From positions 13,006-77,005 of the forward strand of contig JBMHCT010000047.1 of NCBI GenBank assembly GCA_049889775.1: a stretch of 64,000 bases of DNA. Reading direction: 5' to 3'. Source of the stretch: Jejuia sp049889775 (lineage in GTDB: Bacteria; Bacteroidota; Bacteroidia; Flavobacteriales; Flavobacteriaceae). Positions 53,418-62,818 of the stretch are shown piece by piece. Position 1 is the stretch's first letter; every line of letters starts with the position of its first letter. The translations under genes were made by a program, and so were the position numbers. The notes under the pieces are model-generated. The model saw only the letters and a program-made list of their open reading frames with translations. It was not told the DNA's origin and did not search any database.

Positions 53418-54116
53418 TTAATGTGCTTTTAAGTCGGAGATTTCCAAGGTTGTAAATAATACTTTATGAAGAGTGGGTAACTTTACGCCAGTTTCAGCAA
53501 TTTGCCAGTTGCCATATTCGGCAGTAAGTCCATCAATAGGTACTCTTGTATCCCACATGCTAACTTTAATGGGTTTACCTTCATCGTCTAAATGCCATAA
53601 ATATGTTTCATTATTGGGGTTGGTTACCAGAAGCCCATTATTGAGGTTTTCAGTTCTAACTAACTCTCGCGTAACACCTTCATCAAAAATTTTGAAAGGT
53701 GCATTAAGCCAGAATATATCTTTTTGAAAATAATCAAGCCCTTTTTCCACCAACTCAATTCCCATTTCCCCTTCAATTGTAAAACCATGAACAAAGGCCT
53801 TACTTTCAGAATGATTTTTTAAATCGAGTCTTATCTTATAATCTTTCCAGAATACTTCGCAGGTATGTTTGGCTTTTTCCCATTTATAATGTCTCCGATT
53901 TTTAAATGTCCACTCTACATAATCCGTACTTGTATAGGCTTCATAATTTAAAGCAATCAACATTTTTGTTGCTAAATTATCTGCGTCTTTTCCTACTATT
54001 CCTGCTGGTACATTCTGATGATGTTTAAAATAAAGATACCCACAAAACAAAAGACTAGGCAATGTTAAAAAGATAATAACACCTAGGGTGATTTTTATAG
54101 GCTTTTTTAGTTTCAT
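53418..54116 (-). CDS. Conserved membrane-anchored protein of unknown function
   Basis: A 232-residue protein with one N-terminal membrane anchor (ITLGVIIFLTLPSLLFCGYLYF) and an extracytoplasmic domain of mainly beta-structure: ADNLATKMLIALNYEAYTSTDYVEWTF, HYKWEKAKHTCEVFWKDYKIRLDLKN, KGLDYFQKDIFWLNAPFKIFDEGVTRELV, ETYLWHLDDEGKPIKVSMWDTRVPI, GLTAEYGNWQI. The pattern suggests a LolA-like or lipid-handling sandwich, but I do not recognise a named family. Single gene upstream of uvrA on the same strand, 79 bp apart. Function not inferred. Confidence 0.65.
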   Translation of the reverse strand: MKLKKPIKITLGVIIFLTLPSLLFCGYLYFKHHQNVPAGIVGKDADNLATKMLIALNYEAYTSTDYVEWTFKNRRHYKWEKAKHTCEVFWKDYKIRLDLKNHSESKAFVHGFTIEGEMGIELVEKGLDYFQKDIFWLNAPFKIFDEGVTRELVRTENLNNGLLVTNPNNETYLWHLDDEGKPIKVSMWDTRVPIDGLTAEYGNWQIAETGVKLPTLHKVLFTTLEISDLKAH

Positions 54117-54260
54117 TAGTTTGGTAGATAGAGGCGTTTGTAGTGCTAAAATATTAAATATGTCAATCTTTTAGAAATATATCAACCTAAAACCGACGCA
54201 CACCCTTTCTTTTCGATAAGATACTGATTTATATACCGTTAATCTATAAAATCAAACAAT

Positions 54261-54863
54261 TCAGATACCCTCTTTATTAGTAAGTTTTGATAGTTTTTTC
54301 TTAGAAAACTGAATTAATTCTTCAAAAAAGCTAGTGAATTCGCGTTCAAATTCAGTGTAAAATTCCTCAAGTTCCCTAACAGCTTCATTCATACCAGAAC
54401 GATTTTTAGTACGCCTATTCATACCTTCCAAAACACGTTGAATTCCTTCAATAGATGCATAACTTAATAACCAATTATCAGTCATCATATATGGCATTAG
54501 TTTCTTGATACGCGAGGGTAAAATCTCGTAGTTATCATCTAAGGATTTGTAAAAATTATTCACATAAGTTTTCAAAGGAGTTTCGCAATAGTTACTCCAA
54601 TTTTTAGCTAAAAAATGATCATATAAAATATCAACTATTACTCCAGAGTAATGTCCATATTTTTTATGCAGGCGTTTAGTACTTAATCTGACTGTTTCAT
54701 GAGCGTCTGTATAAGTATCAATATGGCGGTGCAATAAAATACCTATTTGTATATCCTTAGGGTATTTCTTGTAATTTTTACCTTTTATACCATCGGCCAT
54801 AAAATTACCTATGGTTACCAAATCATTATCTCCTGAAAGATAAACATGAGCTAAATAATTCAT
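54261..54863 (-). CDS. AcpH-like acyl carrier protein phosphodiesterase
   Basis: A 200-residue HD-like helical protein: MNYLAHVYLSGDNDLVTIGNFMADGIKG, IQIGILLHRHIDTYTDAHE, GHYSGVIVDILYDHFLAKNW and DNWLLSYASIEGIQRVLEGMNRR. These fit the ACP phosphodiesterase family, which in E. coli (AcpH) removes the phosphopantetheine arm of acyl carrier protein. Metal-ligand His/Asp residues (H6, D24, H48, D51) are present. Divergent from glmM with 77 bp between the two starts. Confidence 0.85.
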   Translation of the reverse strand: MNYLAHVYLSGDNDLVTIGNFMADGIKGKNYKKYPKDIQIGILLHRHIDTYTDAHETVRLSTKRLHKKYGHYSGVIVDILYDHFLAKNWSNYCETPLKTYVNNFYKSLDDNYEILPSRIKKLMPYMMTDNWLLSYASIEGIQRVLEGMNRRTKNRSGMNEAVRELEEFYTEFEREFTSFFEELIQFSKKKLSKLTNKEGI

Positions 54864-54910
54864 TGCTGAAATTTACAAATTACCATTCAACAAATAAAAA
54901 TTCGAAACAT

Positions 54911-54918
54911 TATATTTG
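54911..54918 (+). promoter_or_regulatory. Candidate -7 promoter box of glmM
   Basis: TATATTTG matches TAnnTTTG and is 22 bp before the ATG at 54941, in the 77-bp divergent gap with the AcpH-like gene. No clear -33 TTTG. The position agrees with the short leaders usual in Bacteroidota. Confidence 0.4.
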
Positions 54919-54940
54919 TTCAGCAAAATTGAAACTAAAT

Positions 54941-56329
54941 ATGACACTAATAAAATCTATCTCCGGAATTAGGGGAACGATAGGTGGTACTGTTGGAAAT
55001 AATTTAACACCCATTGATGCTGTAAAGTTTGCTGCTGCCTATGGCGCTTGGTTAAAACAAAATAGAGTAAAAGAAAACTACAAAGTTGTAGTAGGCAGAG
55101 ACGCGCGCATTTCAGGAGAAATGATTCAGAACTTGGTAATGAATACGCTGGTTGGTCAAGGTATTCATGTTGTGGATTTAGGACTATCTACAACACCAAC
55201 TGTCGAAGTATCGGTTCCCATGGAGCATGCAGACGGTGGGATTATTTTAACCGCAAGTCACAACCCAAAACAATGGAACGCTTTAAAACTTTTAAATGAA
55301 AAAGGAGAGTTTTTAGATGCAGTTGAAGGTGCAAAAATTTTAGAATTGGCAGAAAGTGATGAGCTTGATTTTGCTGAGGTGGATCATCTGGGAAAAATTA
55401 CAAAAAATGAAGCTTACTTTGACTTGCATATTATTGAAGTTTTGGACTTGCCGCTTGTGAATGTAAAAGCGATTGAGGAAGAACGATTTAAAGTTGTAGT
55501 TGATGGCGTAAACTCTACTGGCGGCATAGTTATTCCTTTGCTTTTAGAGCGATTAGGTGTAGATGTTATTAAACTGTATTGTGAACCCAATGGTCACTTT
55601 CCTCATAATCCAGAACCGCTTAAAGAGCATTTAACAGATCTATCAGAAGCCGTGAAAAAGCATAATGCCGATTTTGGAATTGTGGTTGACCCAGATGTTG
55701 ATCGGTTAGCATTCATGGATGAAAATGGAGAGATGTTTGGTGAGGAATTTACTTTGGTAGCTTGTGCAGATTATGTATTAAGTCGCACTCCCGGAAACAC
55801 TGTTAGTAATATGAGCTCTACTCGTGCACTTAGAGATGTTACCGAAAAACATGGTGGTATGTATGAAGCTTCTGCGGTAGGAGAAGTGAATGTTGTAAAA
55901 TTAATGAAGAAAAATAAAGTAGTTATTGGTGGTGAAGGTAATGGTGGTATAATTTATCCTGAATTGCATTACGGACGTGATGCCTTGGTTGGAATTGCTT
56001 TGTTCTTAAGTTTGCTAGCTGAAAAGAAAATGAAAGTAAGCGAACTTAGAAAAACCTATCCAAATTACTTTATGAGTAAAAAGAAAATAGAGTTGACGCC
56101 AGACTTGGATGTTGATGCTATTTTAAAAGCAATGGAAGAGCGCTATCAAAATGAACAATTGACCACGATTGACGGAGTTAAGATAGATTTTTCTGAAAGT
56201 TGGGTACATCTGCGTAAAAGTAACACAGAACCAATAATTAGAATTTATACAGAAGCTAAATCTCAGGAAGAGGCTGATGCATTGGCGGATCAATTTATTG
56301 AAGAGATTGAAGCCATTGCGAATTCCTAA
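54941..56329 (+). CDS. glmM: Phosphoglucosamine mutase
   Basis: Read from the ATG at 54941 (462 residues), where the conserved TLIKSISGIRGTIGG N-terminus begins; an upstream frame from 54863 adds an unrelated extension. Alpha-D-phosphohexomutase signatures: VGRDARISGEMI, the catalytic phosphoserine loop LTASHNPKQWNALK (Ser of TASHNP), metal loop DPDVDRLAFMDENG, GEGNGGIIYPELHYGRDAL and phosphate-binding RKSNTEPIIRIYTEA. It converts glucosamine-6-phosphate to the 1-phosphate for peptidoglycan and LPS precursor synthesis. Bacteroidota copies may act on several hexose phosphates. Confidence 0.92.
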   Translation: MTLIKSISGIRGTIGGTVGNNLTPIDAVKFAAAYGAWLKQNRVKENYKVVVGRDARISGEMIQNLVMNTLVGQGIHVVDLGLSTTPTVEVSVPMEHADGGIILTASHNPKQWNALKLLNEKGEFLDAVEGAKILELAESDELDFAEVDHLGKITKNEAYFDLHIIEVLDLPLVNVKAIEEERFKVVVDGVNSTGGIVIPLLLERLGVDVIKLYCEPNGHFPHNPEPLKEHLTDLSEAVKKHNADFGIVVDPDVDRLAFMDENGEMFGEEFTLVACADYVLSRTPGNTVSNMSSTRALRDVTEKHGGMYEASAVGEVNVVKLMKKNKVVIGGEGNGGIIYPELHYGRDALVGIALFLSLLAEKKMKVSELRKTYPNYFMSKKKIELTPDLDVDAILKAMEERYQNEQLTTIDGVKIDFSESWVHLRKSNTEPIIRIYTEAKSQEEADALADQFIEEIEAIANS

Positions 56330-56437
56330 TCATTTTTGGGTATTCGCGATGCACATAAGACGTAATTTACCCAATCACTTTTAATTGATTAAGAAATATT
56401 GTTAGTTTCGTAGGCAACCAATTAAACTATTTAAAGA

Positions 56438-57982
56438 ATGATGTATCTCAAAAGACTAAAAGTCTTCCCTTTAGTAACTTTACTTATCCTATCGAGTTGT
56501 AAATCCAAAGAAGATAATAGTAAGGAAGTAAGTGAACAAAATCAACCAAATATAGTTTTAATTATTGCTGATGATGTAAGCTGGAATGATGTTGGCGCCT
56601 ATGGACACCCAACCGTCAGAACTCCTAATCTGGATAAAATGGCAGAAGAAGGCATGATGTTCACTCAAGCCTTTTTAACCACAAGCTCTTGTAGTCCGAG
56701 TAGAACAAGTATAGCCTCTGGTTTGTATCCACATAACACGGATGCAGAACAATTGGGTTGGCCTATGCCAGAAGATAAAATAACCTTTGTAAATGAACTA
56801 AAAGAAGCTGGTTATTGGACAGGTTTAGCAGGTAAATATCACCTAGGCGATGCACCTAGAGATGACTTTGATGTACTTCTTGAAATGCAATGGTTGGATG
56901 CTCCCTTAGGAATTGACAGGAGATTAAAAGGTGATGGAAGTGGTTGTGATGAATGGCTTAAGTTATTACGAGAACGACCAAAAGATAAACCATTTTTTAC
57001 TTGGCTAGCATCCTTTGATGCTCATAGACCCTTTTATGAAGGTATAAGCGATAATCCATACAGTCCTGAAGAAACTGTTATACCGCCTTACATGCCAGAA
57101 ACAGCTGCTTCTAAAAAAGATTTTGCATTGTATTATGAAGAAATAACAAGAATGGATGATTACATTGGTAAGGTTGTAGCGGAATTGGAAGATCAAGGAG
57201 TAGCTGATAATACGATTGTACTTTTTATTTCTGATAATGGTCGTGCGTTTCCAAGAGATAAAACTACGCTTTACGATGGTGGTATAAAAACACCTTGGAT
57301 TGTTAAATGGCCTGGAAAGATTAAGCCTGCTTCAGTAAACAACCATTTAGTTAGCTCTGTTGATATTGCCCCTACATTTTTAAAAATTGCAGGATTAGAA
57401 CCACTTAAAGCGTTTGAAGGTGTAGATTTTACACCAACCATTTTAGATGCGAGTATAAAAGTTAGGGAAGATATTTATGCTGAAGACCATTGGCATGATT
57501 ATGAGGATTACACTAGGGCAGTAAGAACAAATAAATACAAGTATATTAAAAACTTCTATCCTGATCTTCCCAATACCCCTTCGGCAGACATCATAAGAGA
57601 CTTAACTTGGGTGAGCATGAAAGAAGAGAGAGATAAGGGAACCTTAACTAAGGATCAAATGCGTTGCTTTGAAATTCCTCGTGCAAATGAAGAGTTGTAT
57701 GATGTTGAAAATGACCCTAATGAGCTTAATAATTTAGCATTTAACAAAGATTACGAAGGTGTTTTAAATGATATGAGAGGCCTTTTAAAAAAAATGAGAA
57801 CACAAACCAATGATATACTGCCAACGCAGAGAACTCCTGACGATTTTAATAGAGAGACGGGTTATCCAACCAAATATCGTTTAAGACCAAGACCAACCAA
57901 GGCTGAATATCAAAAGGCTTGGGATAAAGGAGTGGTATTAATGAATCACGATTTTGTCGATATCACACCAAAAGGAGAATAA
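56438..57982 (+). CDS. Sulfatase, Cys-type, lipoprotein
   Basis: A 514-residue S1-family sulfatase. LVTLLILSSC gives a lipobox near Cys21. Catalytic core: PNIVLIIADDVSWNDVGAYG (metal-binding DD at 45-46), and the formylglycine motif CSPSR (C85), the Cys type matured by a radical-SAM or FGE enzyme, followed by TSIASGLYPHN. Also LAGKYHLGD, ALYYEEITRMDDYIG and LFISDNGRAFPRDK. Substrate likely a sulfated sugar, but uncertain. It ends 1 bp before the stop of the next minus-strand gene; no PUL partners. Confidence 0.92.
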   Translation: MMYLKRLKVFPLVTLLILSSCKSKEDNSKEVSEQNQPNIVLIIADDVSWNDVGAYGHPTVRTPNLDKMAEEGMMFTQAFLTTSSCSPSRTSIASGLYPHNTDAEQLGWPMPEDKITFVNELKEAGYWTGLAGKYHLGDAPRDDFDVLLEMQWLDAPLGIDRRLKGDGSGCDEWLKLLRERPKDKPFFTWLASFDAHRPFYEGISDNPYSPEETVIPPYMPETAASKKDFALYYEEITRMDDYIGKVVAELEDQGVADNTIVLFISDNGRAFPRDKTTLYDGGIKTPWIVKWPGKIKPASVNNHLVSSVDIAPTFLKIAGLEPLKAFEGVDFTPTILDASIKVREDIYAEDHWHDYEDYTRAVRTNKYKYIKNFYPDLPNTPSADIIRDLTWVSMKEERDKGTLTKDQMRCFEIPRANEELYDVENDPNELNNLAFNKDYEGVLNDMRGLLKKMRTQTNDILPTQRTPDDFNRETGYPTKYRLRPRPTKAEYQKAWDKGVVLMNHDFVDITPKGE

Positions 57983-57983
57983 A

Positions 57984-58868
57984 TTAAGGTTTAGGCTTTT
58001 TATTCCTGTGTTTCCAACGTTTATGGGTCCAAAGATAATATTCAGGGTCTTCATTGATTTGATCTTCCACCAATTTCAGGAACAGATCTGTAATTTCATA
58101 ATCTTTAAACTCCTTAGGGCGCTGCGTAATGGTTTCAAACGTAGTTTCATAATAGCCGCGCTTTAGTCTTTTCACCTTAAAGAAAACCACTGGCATATCT
58201 AGTTTTTTGGCTAACATTTCGGCACCTGTATGTACAGGCACATTAACTCCCATAAATTCATTCCAATGATATGCTTTATCCAATTTTGGAGATTGATCCG
58301 AAACAAAACCGTTAATAGATAATATACCATCCTGTTTTTCTTTAATCAACGTAGGTATTATATCCTTTGTAGTAATTAAATAGCTGTTATATCGGGCTCT
58401 AATGCGCTTTACTAGTTTATCAAAATACTTGTTAGCTAGTTGTTTATACACAGCATTTCCTCTGTATTTCACATAAGTTTGAAGTATAAAAATCCATTCC
58501 CAACTGCCATAGTGTGCGCACATTAAAATAATACTTCTGTTTTGTTTTTCTATGTCTTGAATTAATTCAACATTAGAAAACCTAAAGCGCTTTTTCATTT
58601 CACTTTCAGAAATGGTTAATGATTTAACAGATTCTAAAATCATATCACATAGATGATGATAAAACACCTTAGTAATGCGTTGTATTTCATTTTGAGATTT
58701 ATCAGGAAAAACCAAGTTTAAATTACTTGTTACTACTTTTTTACGATATCCAAAAATGCGATAGATGAATACGTACAAAACATCTGAAACGAAATATAAA
58801 ATCCTAAACGGGAGAATCGAAATTGTATATAACAGAGGATAAACAAGAATGTAAGCTATAAATTGCAT
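57984..58868 (-). CDS. Lipid A biosynthesis acyltransferase (LpxL/HtrB type)
   Basis: A 294-residue lysophospholipid-acyltransferase-fold protein. N-terminal membrane region (YILVYPLLYTISILPFRILYFVSDVLY), VVTSNLNLVFPDKSQNEI, the catalytic H-x4-E motif in CAHYGSWEWIF, GILSINGFVSDQSP, GAEMLAKKLDMPVVFF and the C-terminal ITDLFLKLVEDQINEDPEYYLWTHKRWKHR. It adds a secondary acyl chain to lipid A at the inner membrane. Ends 1 bp from the sulfatase stop; divergent from the rhomboid gene by 61 bp. Confidence 0.93.
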   Translation of the reverse strand: MQFIAYILVYPLLYTISILPFRILYFVSDVLYVFIYRIFGYRKKVVTSNLNLVFPDKSQNEIQRITKVFYHHLCDMILESVKSLTISESEMKKRFRFSNVELIQDIEKQNRSIILMCAHYGSWEWIFILQTYVKYRGNAVYKQLANKYFDKLVKRIRARYNSYLITTKDIIPTLIKEKQDGILSINGFVSDQSPKLDKAYHWNEFMGVNVPVHTGAEMLAKKLDMPVVFFKVKRLKRGYYETTFETITQRPKEFKDYEITDLFLKLVEDQINEDPEYYLWTHKRWKHRNKKPKP

Positions 58869-58929
58869 TTATAAGTTTAGATTTGCAGTCGCAAAGATAT
58901 GTTAATTTGAATTTAAACTTTTTTGTTAT

Positions 58930-59580
58930 ATGGGGAATTTAGATGTAATAACTATTGTTATAATTGCAGCCAATGTTTTGATTTCTTATAAAGGATTTAA
59001 TGATTTTGGTTTTTTTGAAAAATATAAATTTAATGTTGGTGGCTTAAAGCGGGGCGAGCAGATTAGAATGTTTAGCTCTGGGTTTTTGCATGTTGATATG
59101 CAGCATTTGCTTTTTAACATGATAACCCTTTATTTTTTTGCAGGTCTGGTAATATTTCAATTAGAAGTCACTGGCTTTTTAGCGGTTTACATTGGCAGCT
59201 TATTGATAGGTAATTTCTTATCGTATTACTTTCATAAAGATGAATATCATTATAGCGCAGTAGGTGCAAGTGGTGCTGTAAGTGGTGTTATTTATTCTGC
59301 AATTTTACTTGAACCGGATATGAGCTTGTATATGTTTTTCATACCAATTCCAATTCCAGCCTATGTTTTTGGAATAGGTTATTTACTCTACTCCATTTAC
59401 GGTATGAAAAAGCGCATTGGAAACATAGGACACGATGCGCACTTTGGTGGTGCAGTTGGTGGTTATTTAATTACATTAATATTGGCTCCAACTCTATTTC
59501 AAACCAATCTTCTCTTTATAATACTTTTAGCAATTCCAATTGTTATTTTGTTTGTTTTGCAACGTGCAGGCAAAATCTAA
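58930..59580 (+). CDS. Rhomboid family intramembrane serine protease
   Basis: A 216-residue six-helix rhomboid. FLHVDMQHLLFNMITLYFF (H and N of the oxyanion site), catalytic GASGAVSG with S114, and GHDAHFGGAVGGYL with H171, make the Ser-His dyad complete. It cleaves membrane proteins within the lipid bilayer; targets in flavobacteria are not known. Compact form without extra N- or C-terminal domains. Stands between lpxL-type and lon, with a 160-bp gap before lon. Confidence 0.92.
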   Translation: MGNLDVITIVIIAANVLISYKGFNDFGFFEKYKFNVGGLKRGEQIRMFSSGFLHVDMQHLLFNMITLYFFAGLVIFQLEVTGFLAVYIGSLLIGNFLSYYFHKDEYHYSAVGASGAVSGVIYSAILLEPDMSLYMFFIPIPIPAYVFGIGYLLYSIYGMKKRIGNIGHDAHFGGAVGGYLITLILAPTLFQTNLLFIILLAIPIVILFVLQRAGKI

Positions 59581-59597
59581 AACACAATTGTATTTTA

Positions 59598-59615
59598 TTG
59601 GCATAACTATTGGAA
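59598..59615 (+). promoter_or_regulatory. Possible sigma-54-like promoter of lon
   Basis: TTGGCATAACTATTGGAA has GG at 59600-59601 and GG at 59612-59613, 12 bp apart as in -24/-12 promoters (TGGCA then TTGC), although the -12 GC is GG here. It lies about 125 bp before the lon ATG, so the leader would be long. Confidence 0.3.
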
Positions 59616-59740
59616 TTATAGTTGTACGAAAGCAAATTGACATAAGATAATTAACTGATTTTCAATTGTTTTTTATTATTAAACATGAATTAGAAAAATG
59701 GTTATTCTCTTTTTAATGACAGAATGACCTAAATAGCAAT

Positions 59741-62191
59741 ATGAAGAAATCCAATTTTTTAACACTTGACAGTTTGTCACTTCAGGAATTTGACGAAAAC
59801 TCAGAATTAATTCCTTTGATGACACCTGAGGATGAAGAAGAAATAAATAAAGAAGAACTACCTGATGCCTTACCAATTCTATCTTTAAGAAATACAGTAT
59901 TGTTTCCGGGAGTAGTAATTCCAATAACAGCCGGTAGAGATACTTCTATTAAGTTGATAAATGATGCCAATAAAGGCGGAAAGGTAATTGGTGTGGTAGC
60001 TCAAAAGGATGAATCTGTAGAGAAGCCTTCGGCCAAGGATATACATGAAATAGGAACGGTAGCCCGTATATTAAGAGTTCTAAAAATGCCCGATGGTAAC
60101 GTTACTGTAATCATTCAAGGTAAAAAGCGTTTTAAGGTAAAACAGGTTATTTCTGAAACGCCATATATTACAGCGGCTATTGAAGGACTTCCTGAGTCTA
60201 AACCTGCGCCTAGAAATAAAGAATTTAGAGCAATAATTGATTCTATTAGAGATCTGGCTTTAGAAATTATTAAGGAAAGTCCCAATATTCCAAGTGAAGC
60301 TTCTTTTGCTATTAAAAATATTGAAAGCAACTCATTCTTGGTGAATTTTGTGTCATCAAATATGAATCTTGCTGTTGCAGAGAAACAAGAGTTACTGGCC
60401 AATAGCGATTTAAAGAGTCGTGCATTAGCCACACTTAAATTTATGAATGTTGAGTTTCAAAAACTGGCACTTAAAAATGATATTCAGTCAAAAGTGCAAA
60501 TGGATATGAGCCAGCAACAGCGTGAATATTTTCTGCATCAGCAAATGAAAACAATTCAGGAAGAATTAGGTGGTGCGAGTCATGATGAGGAAATTGAAGA
60601 AATGAAGGCTAAGGCGAAAGAAAAACAATGGGATGAGAAAATTGGGAAGCATTTTGATAAAGAAATAAGCAAGCTGCAACGCATGAATCCGCAAGTTGCT
60701 GAGTATTCCATACAACGCAATTACATAGAGCTATTTTTGGACTTACCTTGGAATGAGTTTAGCGATGATAAGTTTGATTTAAAGCGCGCCAAAAAAATTC
60801 TGGATAGAGATCATTACGGTTTAGATGATGTAAAGCGAAGAATAATTGAATATTTGGCTGTTCTAAAGCTAAGAAATGATATGAAATCACCGATTTTATG
60901 TCTTTATGGCCCTCCAGGTGTTGGTAAAACATCTTTAGGGAAATCTATTGCAGAGGCTTTAGGGCGCGAATATGTGCGCATATCACTTGGTGGTTTAAGA
61001 GACGAAGCAGAAATTCGTGGCCACAGAAAAACATACATTGGTGCGATGCCTGGGCGTATTATTCAAAGCTTGAAAAAAGCTGGTACTTCTAATCCAGTAT
61101 TTGTATTAGATGAAATTGATAAACTTTCAAATTCTCATCAAGGTGATCCATCTTCTGCAATGCTAGAAGTGTTAGATCCAGAACAAAACAATGAGTTTTA
61201 TGATAACTTTTTAGAGATGGGTTACGACCTTTCAAAAGTTATGTTCATCGCAACTTCAAATAGTTTGGCTACCATTCAGCCAGCACTTAGGGATAGGATG
61301 GAAATTATTAATGTAACGGGCTATACTATTGAAGAAAAAGTAGAAATCGCTAAGCGCCATTTATTACCAAAACAGCTTAAAGAGCACGGTTTGGATACTT
61401 CACATCTAAAAATTGGTAAACCACAATTGGAAAAAATTGTTGAAGGTTATACGCGTGAATCTGGTGTTCGTGGACTAGAAAAACAGATTGCAAAAATGGT
61501 ACGTTTTGCAGCAAAAAATATTGCAATGGAAGAAGCGTACAATATTAAAGTAACCAATGAAGATATTGTGGAAGTACTTGGTGGCCCCAAACTAGAACGT
61601 GATAAGTATGAAAACAATAATGTAGCGGGTGTAGTTACTGGTTTAGCTTGGACAAGTGTTGGTGGGGATATTTTATTTATTGAATCCATTTTATCTAAAG
61701 GAAAAGGTGTTTTAAGCATTACGGGGAATCTAGGTAAGGTGATGAAGGAATCTGCTACTATAGCTATGGAATACATTAAATCCAATGCTGATAATTTTGG
61801 GATAAACCCTGAAGTTTTTGATAAGTACAATGTGCATATCCATGTGCCAGAAGGGGCAACACCAAAAGATGGTCCAAGTGCAGGTGTAACGATGTTAACA
61901 TCTTTAGTATCTTTATTCACCCAGAAAAAGGTTAAAAAGAGTTTGGCAATGACTGGTGAAATTACATTACGTGGTAAAGTATTACCCGTTGGCGGCATCA
62001 AAGAAAAAATTCTTGCTGCAAAACGCGCTCGAATTAAGGACATTTTGTTATGTGAAGAAAATAGGAGGGATATAAATGAAATTAAGCAAGAGTATTTAAA
62101 AGGTTTAACATTTCATTATGTGACAGACATGAGTCAGGTTATTGATATTGCCTTAACGCATCAAAAAGTTAAGAATGCCAAAAAGTTATAA
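59741..62191 (+). CDS. lon: Endopeptidase La (Lon protease)
   Basis: An 816-residue ATP-dependent protease with all Lon parts: N-terminal LON domain (ALPILSLRNTVLFPGVVIPITAGRD), coiled middle, AAA module with Walker A GPPGVGKTSLGKS, Walker B VFVLDEIDKL, sensor SNSLATIQPALRDRME, and the protease domain with catalytic S713 (DGPSAGV) and K756 (GGIKEKI) in the LRGKVLPVGG context. It degrades misfolded and regulatory proteins. Its last 17 bp overlap the start of the LysM gene, so the two are coupled. Confidence 0.97.
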   Translation: MKKSNFLTLDSLSLQEFDENSELIPLMTPEDEEEINKEELPDALPILSLRNTVLFPGVVIPITAGRDTSIKLINDANKGGKVIGVVAQKDESVEKPSAKDIHEIGTVARILRVLKMPDGNVTVIIQGKKRFKVKQVISETPYITAAIEGLPESKPAPRNKEFRAIIDSIRDLALEIIKESPNIPSEASFAIKNIESNSFLVNFVSSNMNLAVAEKQELLANSDLKSRALATLKFMNVEFQKLALKNDIQSKVQMDMSQQQREYFLHQQMKTIQEELGGASHDEEIEEMKAKAKEKQWDEKIGKHFDKEISKLQRMNPQVAEYSIQRNYIELFLDLPWNEFSDDKFDLKRAKKILDRDHYGLDDVKRRIIEYLAVLKLRNDMKSPILCLYGPPGVGKTSLGKSIAEALGREYVRISLGGLRDEAEIRGHRKTYIGAMPGRIIQSLKKAGTSNPVFVLDEIDKLSNSHQGDPSSAMLEVLDPEQNNEFYDNFLEMGYDLSKVMFIATSNSLATIQPALRDRMEIINVTGYTIEEKVEIAKRHLLPKQLKEHGLDTSHLKIGKPQLEKIVEGYTRESGVRGLEKQIAKMVRFAAKNIAMEEAYNIKVTNEDIVEVLGGPKLERDKYENNNVAGVVTGLAWTSVGGDILFIESILSKGKGVLSITGNLGKVMKESATIAMEYIKSNADNFGINPEVFDKYNVHIHVPEGATPKDGPSAGVTMLTSLVSLFTQKKVKKSLAMTGEITLRGKVLPVGGIKEKILAAKRARIKDILLCEENRRDINEIKQEYLKGLTFHYVTDMSQVIDIALTHQKVKNAKKL

Positions 62192-62744
62192 AATAGCTCT
62201 TGTTTCTGTTTTTTCAATAGTATTTTGTCTGAACACAGCTGTATCACAAGAAAAACAAATATATAAAGACGTACTGCTTGACGGTAAACCCGCGATACTA
62301 AATACAGAAACAGGAGAAGTAACTTTAAAAAAAGTAAAAACTGACCCTACAAGTAAAAAAGTAGTGCAATCAAAATTGAAACCCAAAGTAGAACGCGCTA
62401 AAGCTGTCCAAGATTCCACCACTATTTCAAAATCTGATTTCCATACCGTTAAGGCTGGTGAAACTTTGTTTGGTCTATCTAAACATTATAATACAACTTT
62501 AACAAAATTAAAAAACGCTAACGACCTAAGCACAACACTTATAAGGGTAGGGCAGGTATTATTGGTCAAAAATTTTGAAAATTATATTAAGGCATCCAAA
62601 AAAGAGGGCGTTTGGACAGTTTCTAAAGGTGATACGCTGTATGATATCGCAAAGCGGAATAATTTAACGGTATTTGAATTAAAAAAGTTGAATAACCTTG
62701 AATCCAATACGATCTATATTGGTCAAAAGCTACGTTTAAAATAG
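62175..62744 (+). CDS. LysM domain protein (exported, two LysM repeats)
   Basis: A 189-residue protein: signal peptide (IALVSVFSIVFCLNTAVSQ), a short beta segment (DVLLDGKPAILNTETGEVTLKK), a basic linker and two LysM repeats at ~89-132 (HTVKAGETLFGLSKHYN, RVGQVLLV) and ~146-188 (WTVSKGDTLYDIAKRNN, YIGQKLRLK). LysM binds peptidoglycan glycan chains, so it should act in the periplasm. Its ATG is inside the lon coding end, in another frame. No catalytic domain is attached. Confidence 0.9.
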   Translation: MPKSYKIALVSVFSIVFCLNTAVSQEKQIYKDVLLDGKPAILNTETGEVTLKKVKTDPTSKKVVQSKLKPKVERAKAVQDSTTISKSDFHTVKAGETLFGLSKHYNTTLTKLKNANDLSTTLIRVGQVLLVKNFENYIKASKKEGVWTVSKGDTLYDIAKRNNLTVFELKKLNNLESNTIYIGQKLRLK

Positions 62745-62818
62745 AAAACCTGTAATTCCTAAAAATAAATGGTACATGCTATCGTTTTAAGATAGATTCA
62801 TTTACTTTGTATCGTAAT

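Noticed and set aside
54863..54940. Longer glmM start at 54863.
   Set aside because: The added 26 residues are unlike GlmM, overlap the divergent AcpH start, and a TAnnTTTG box lies within them.
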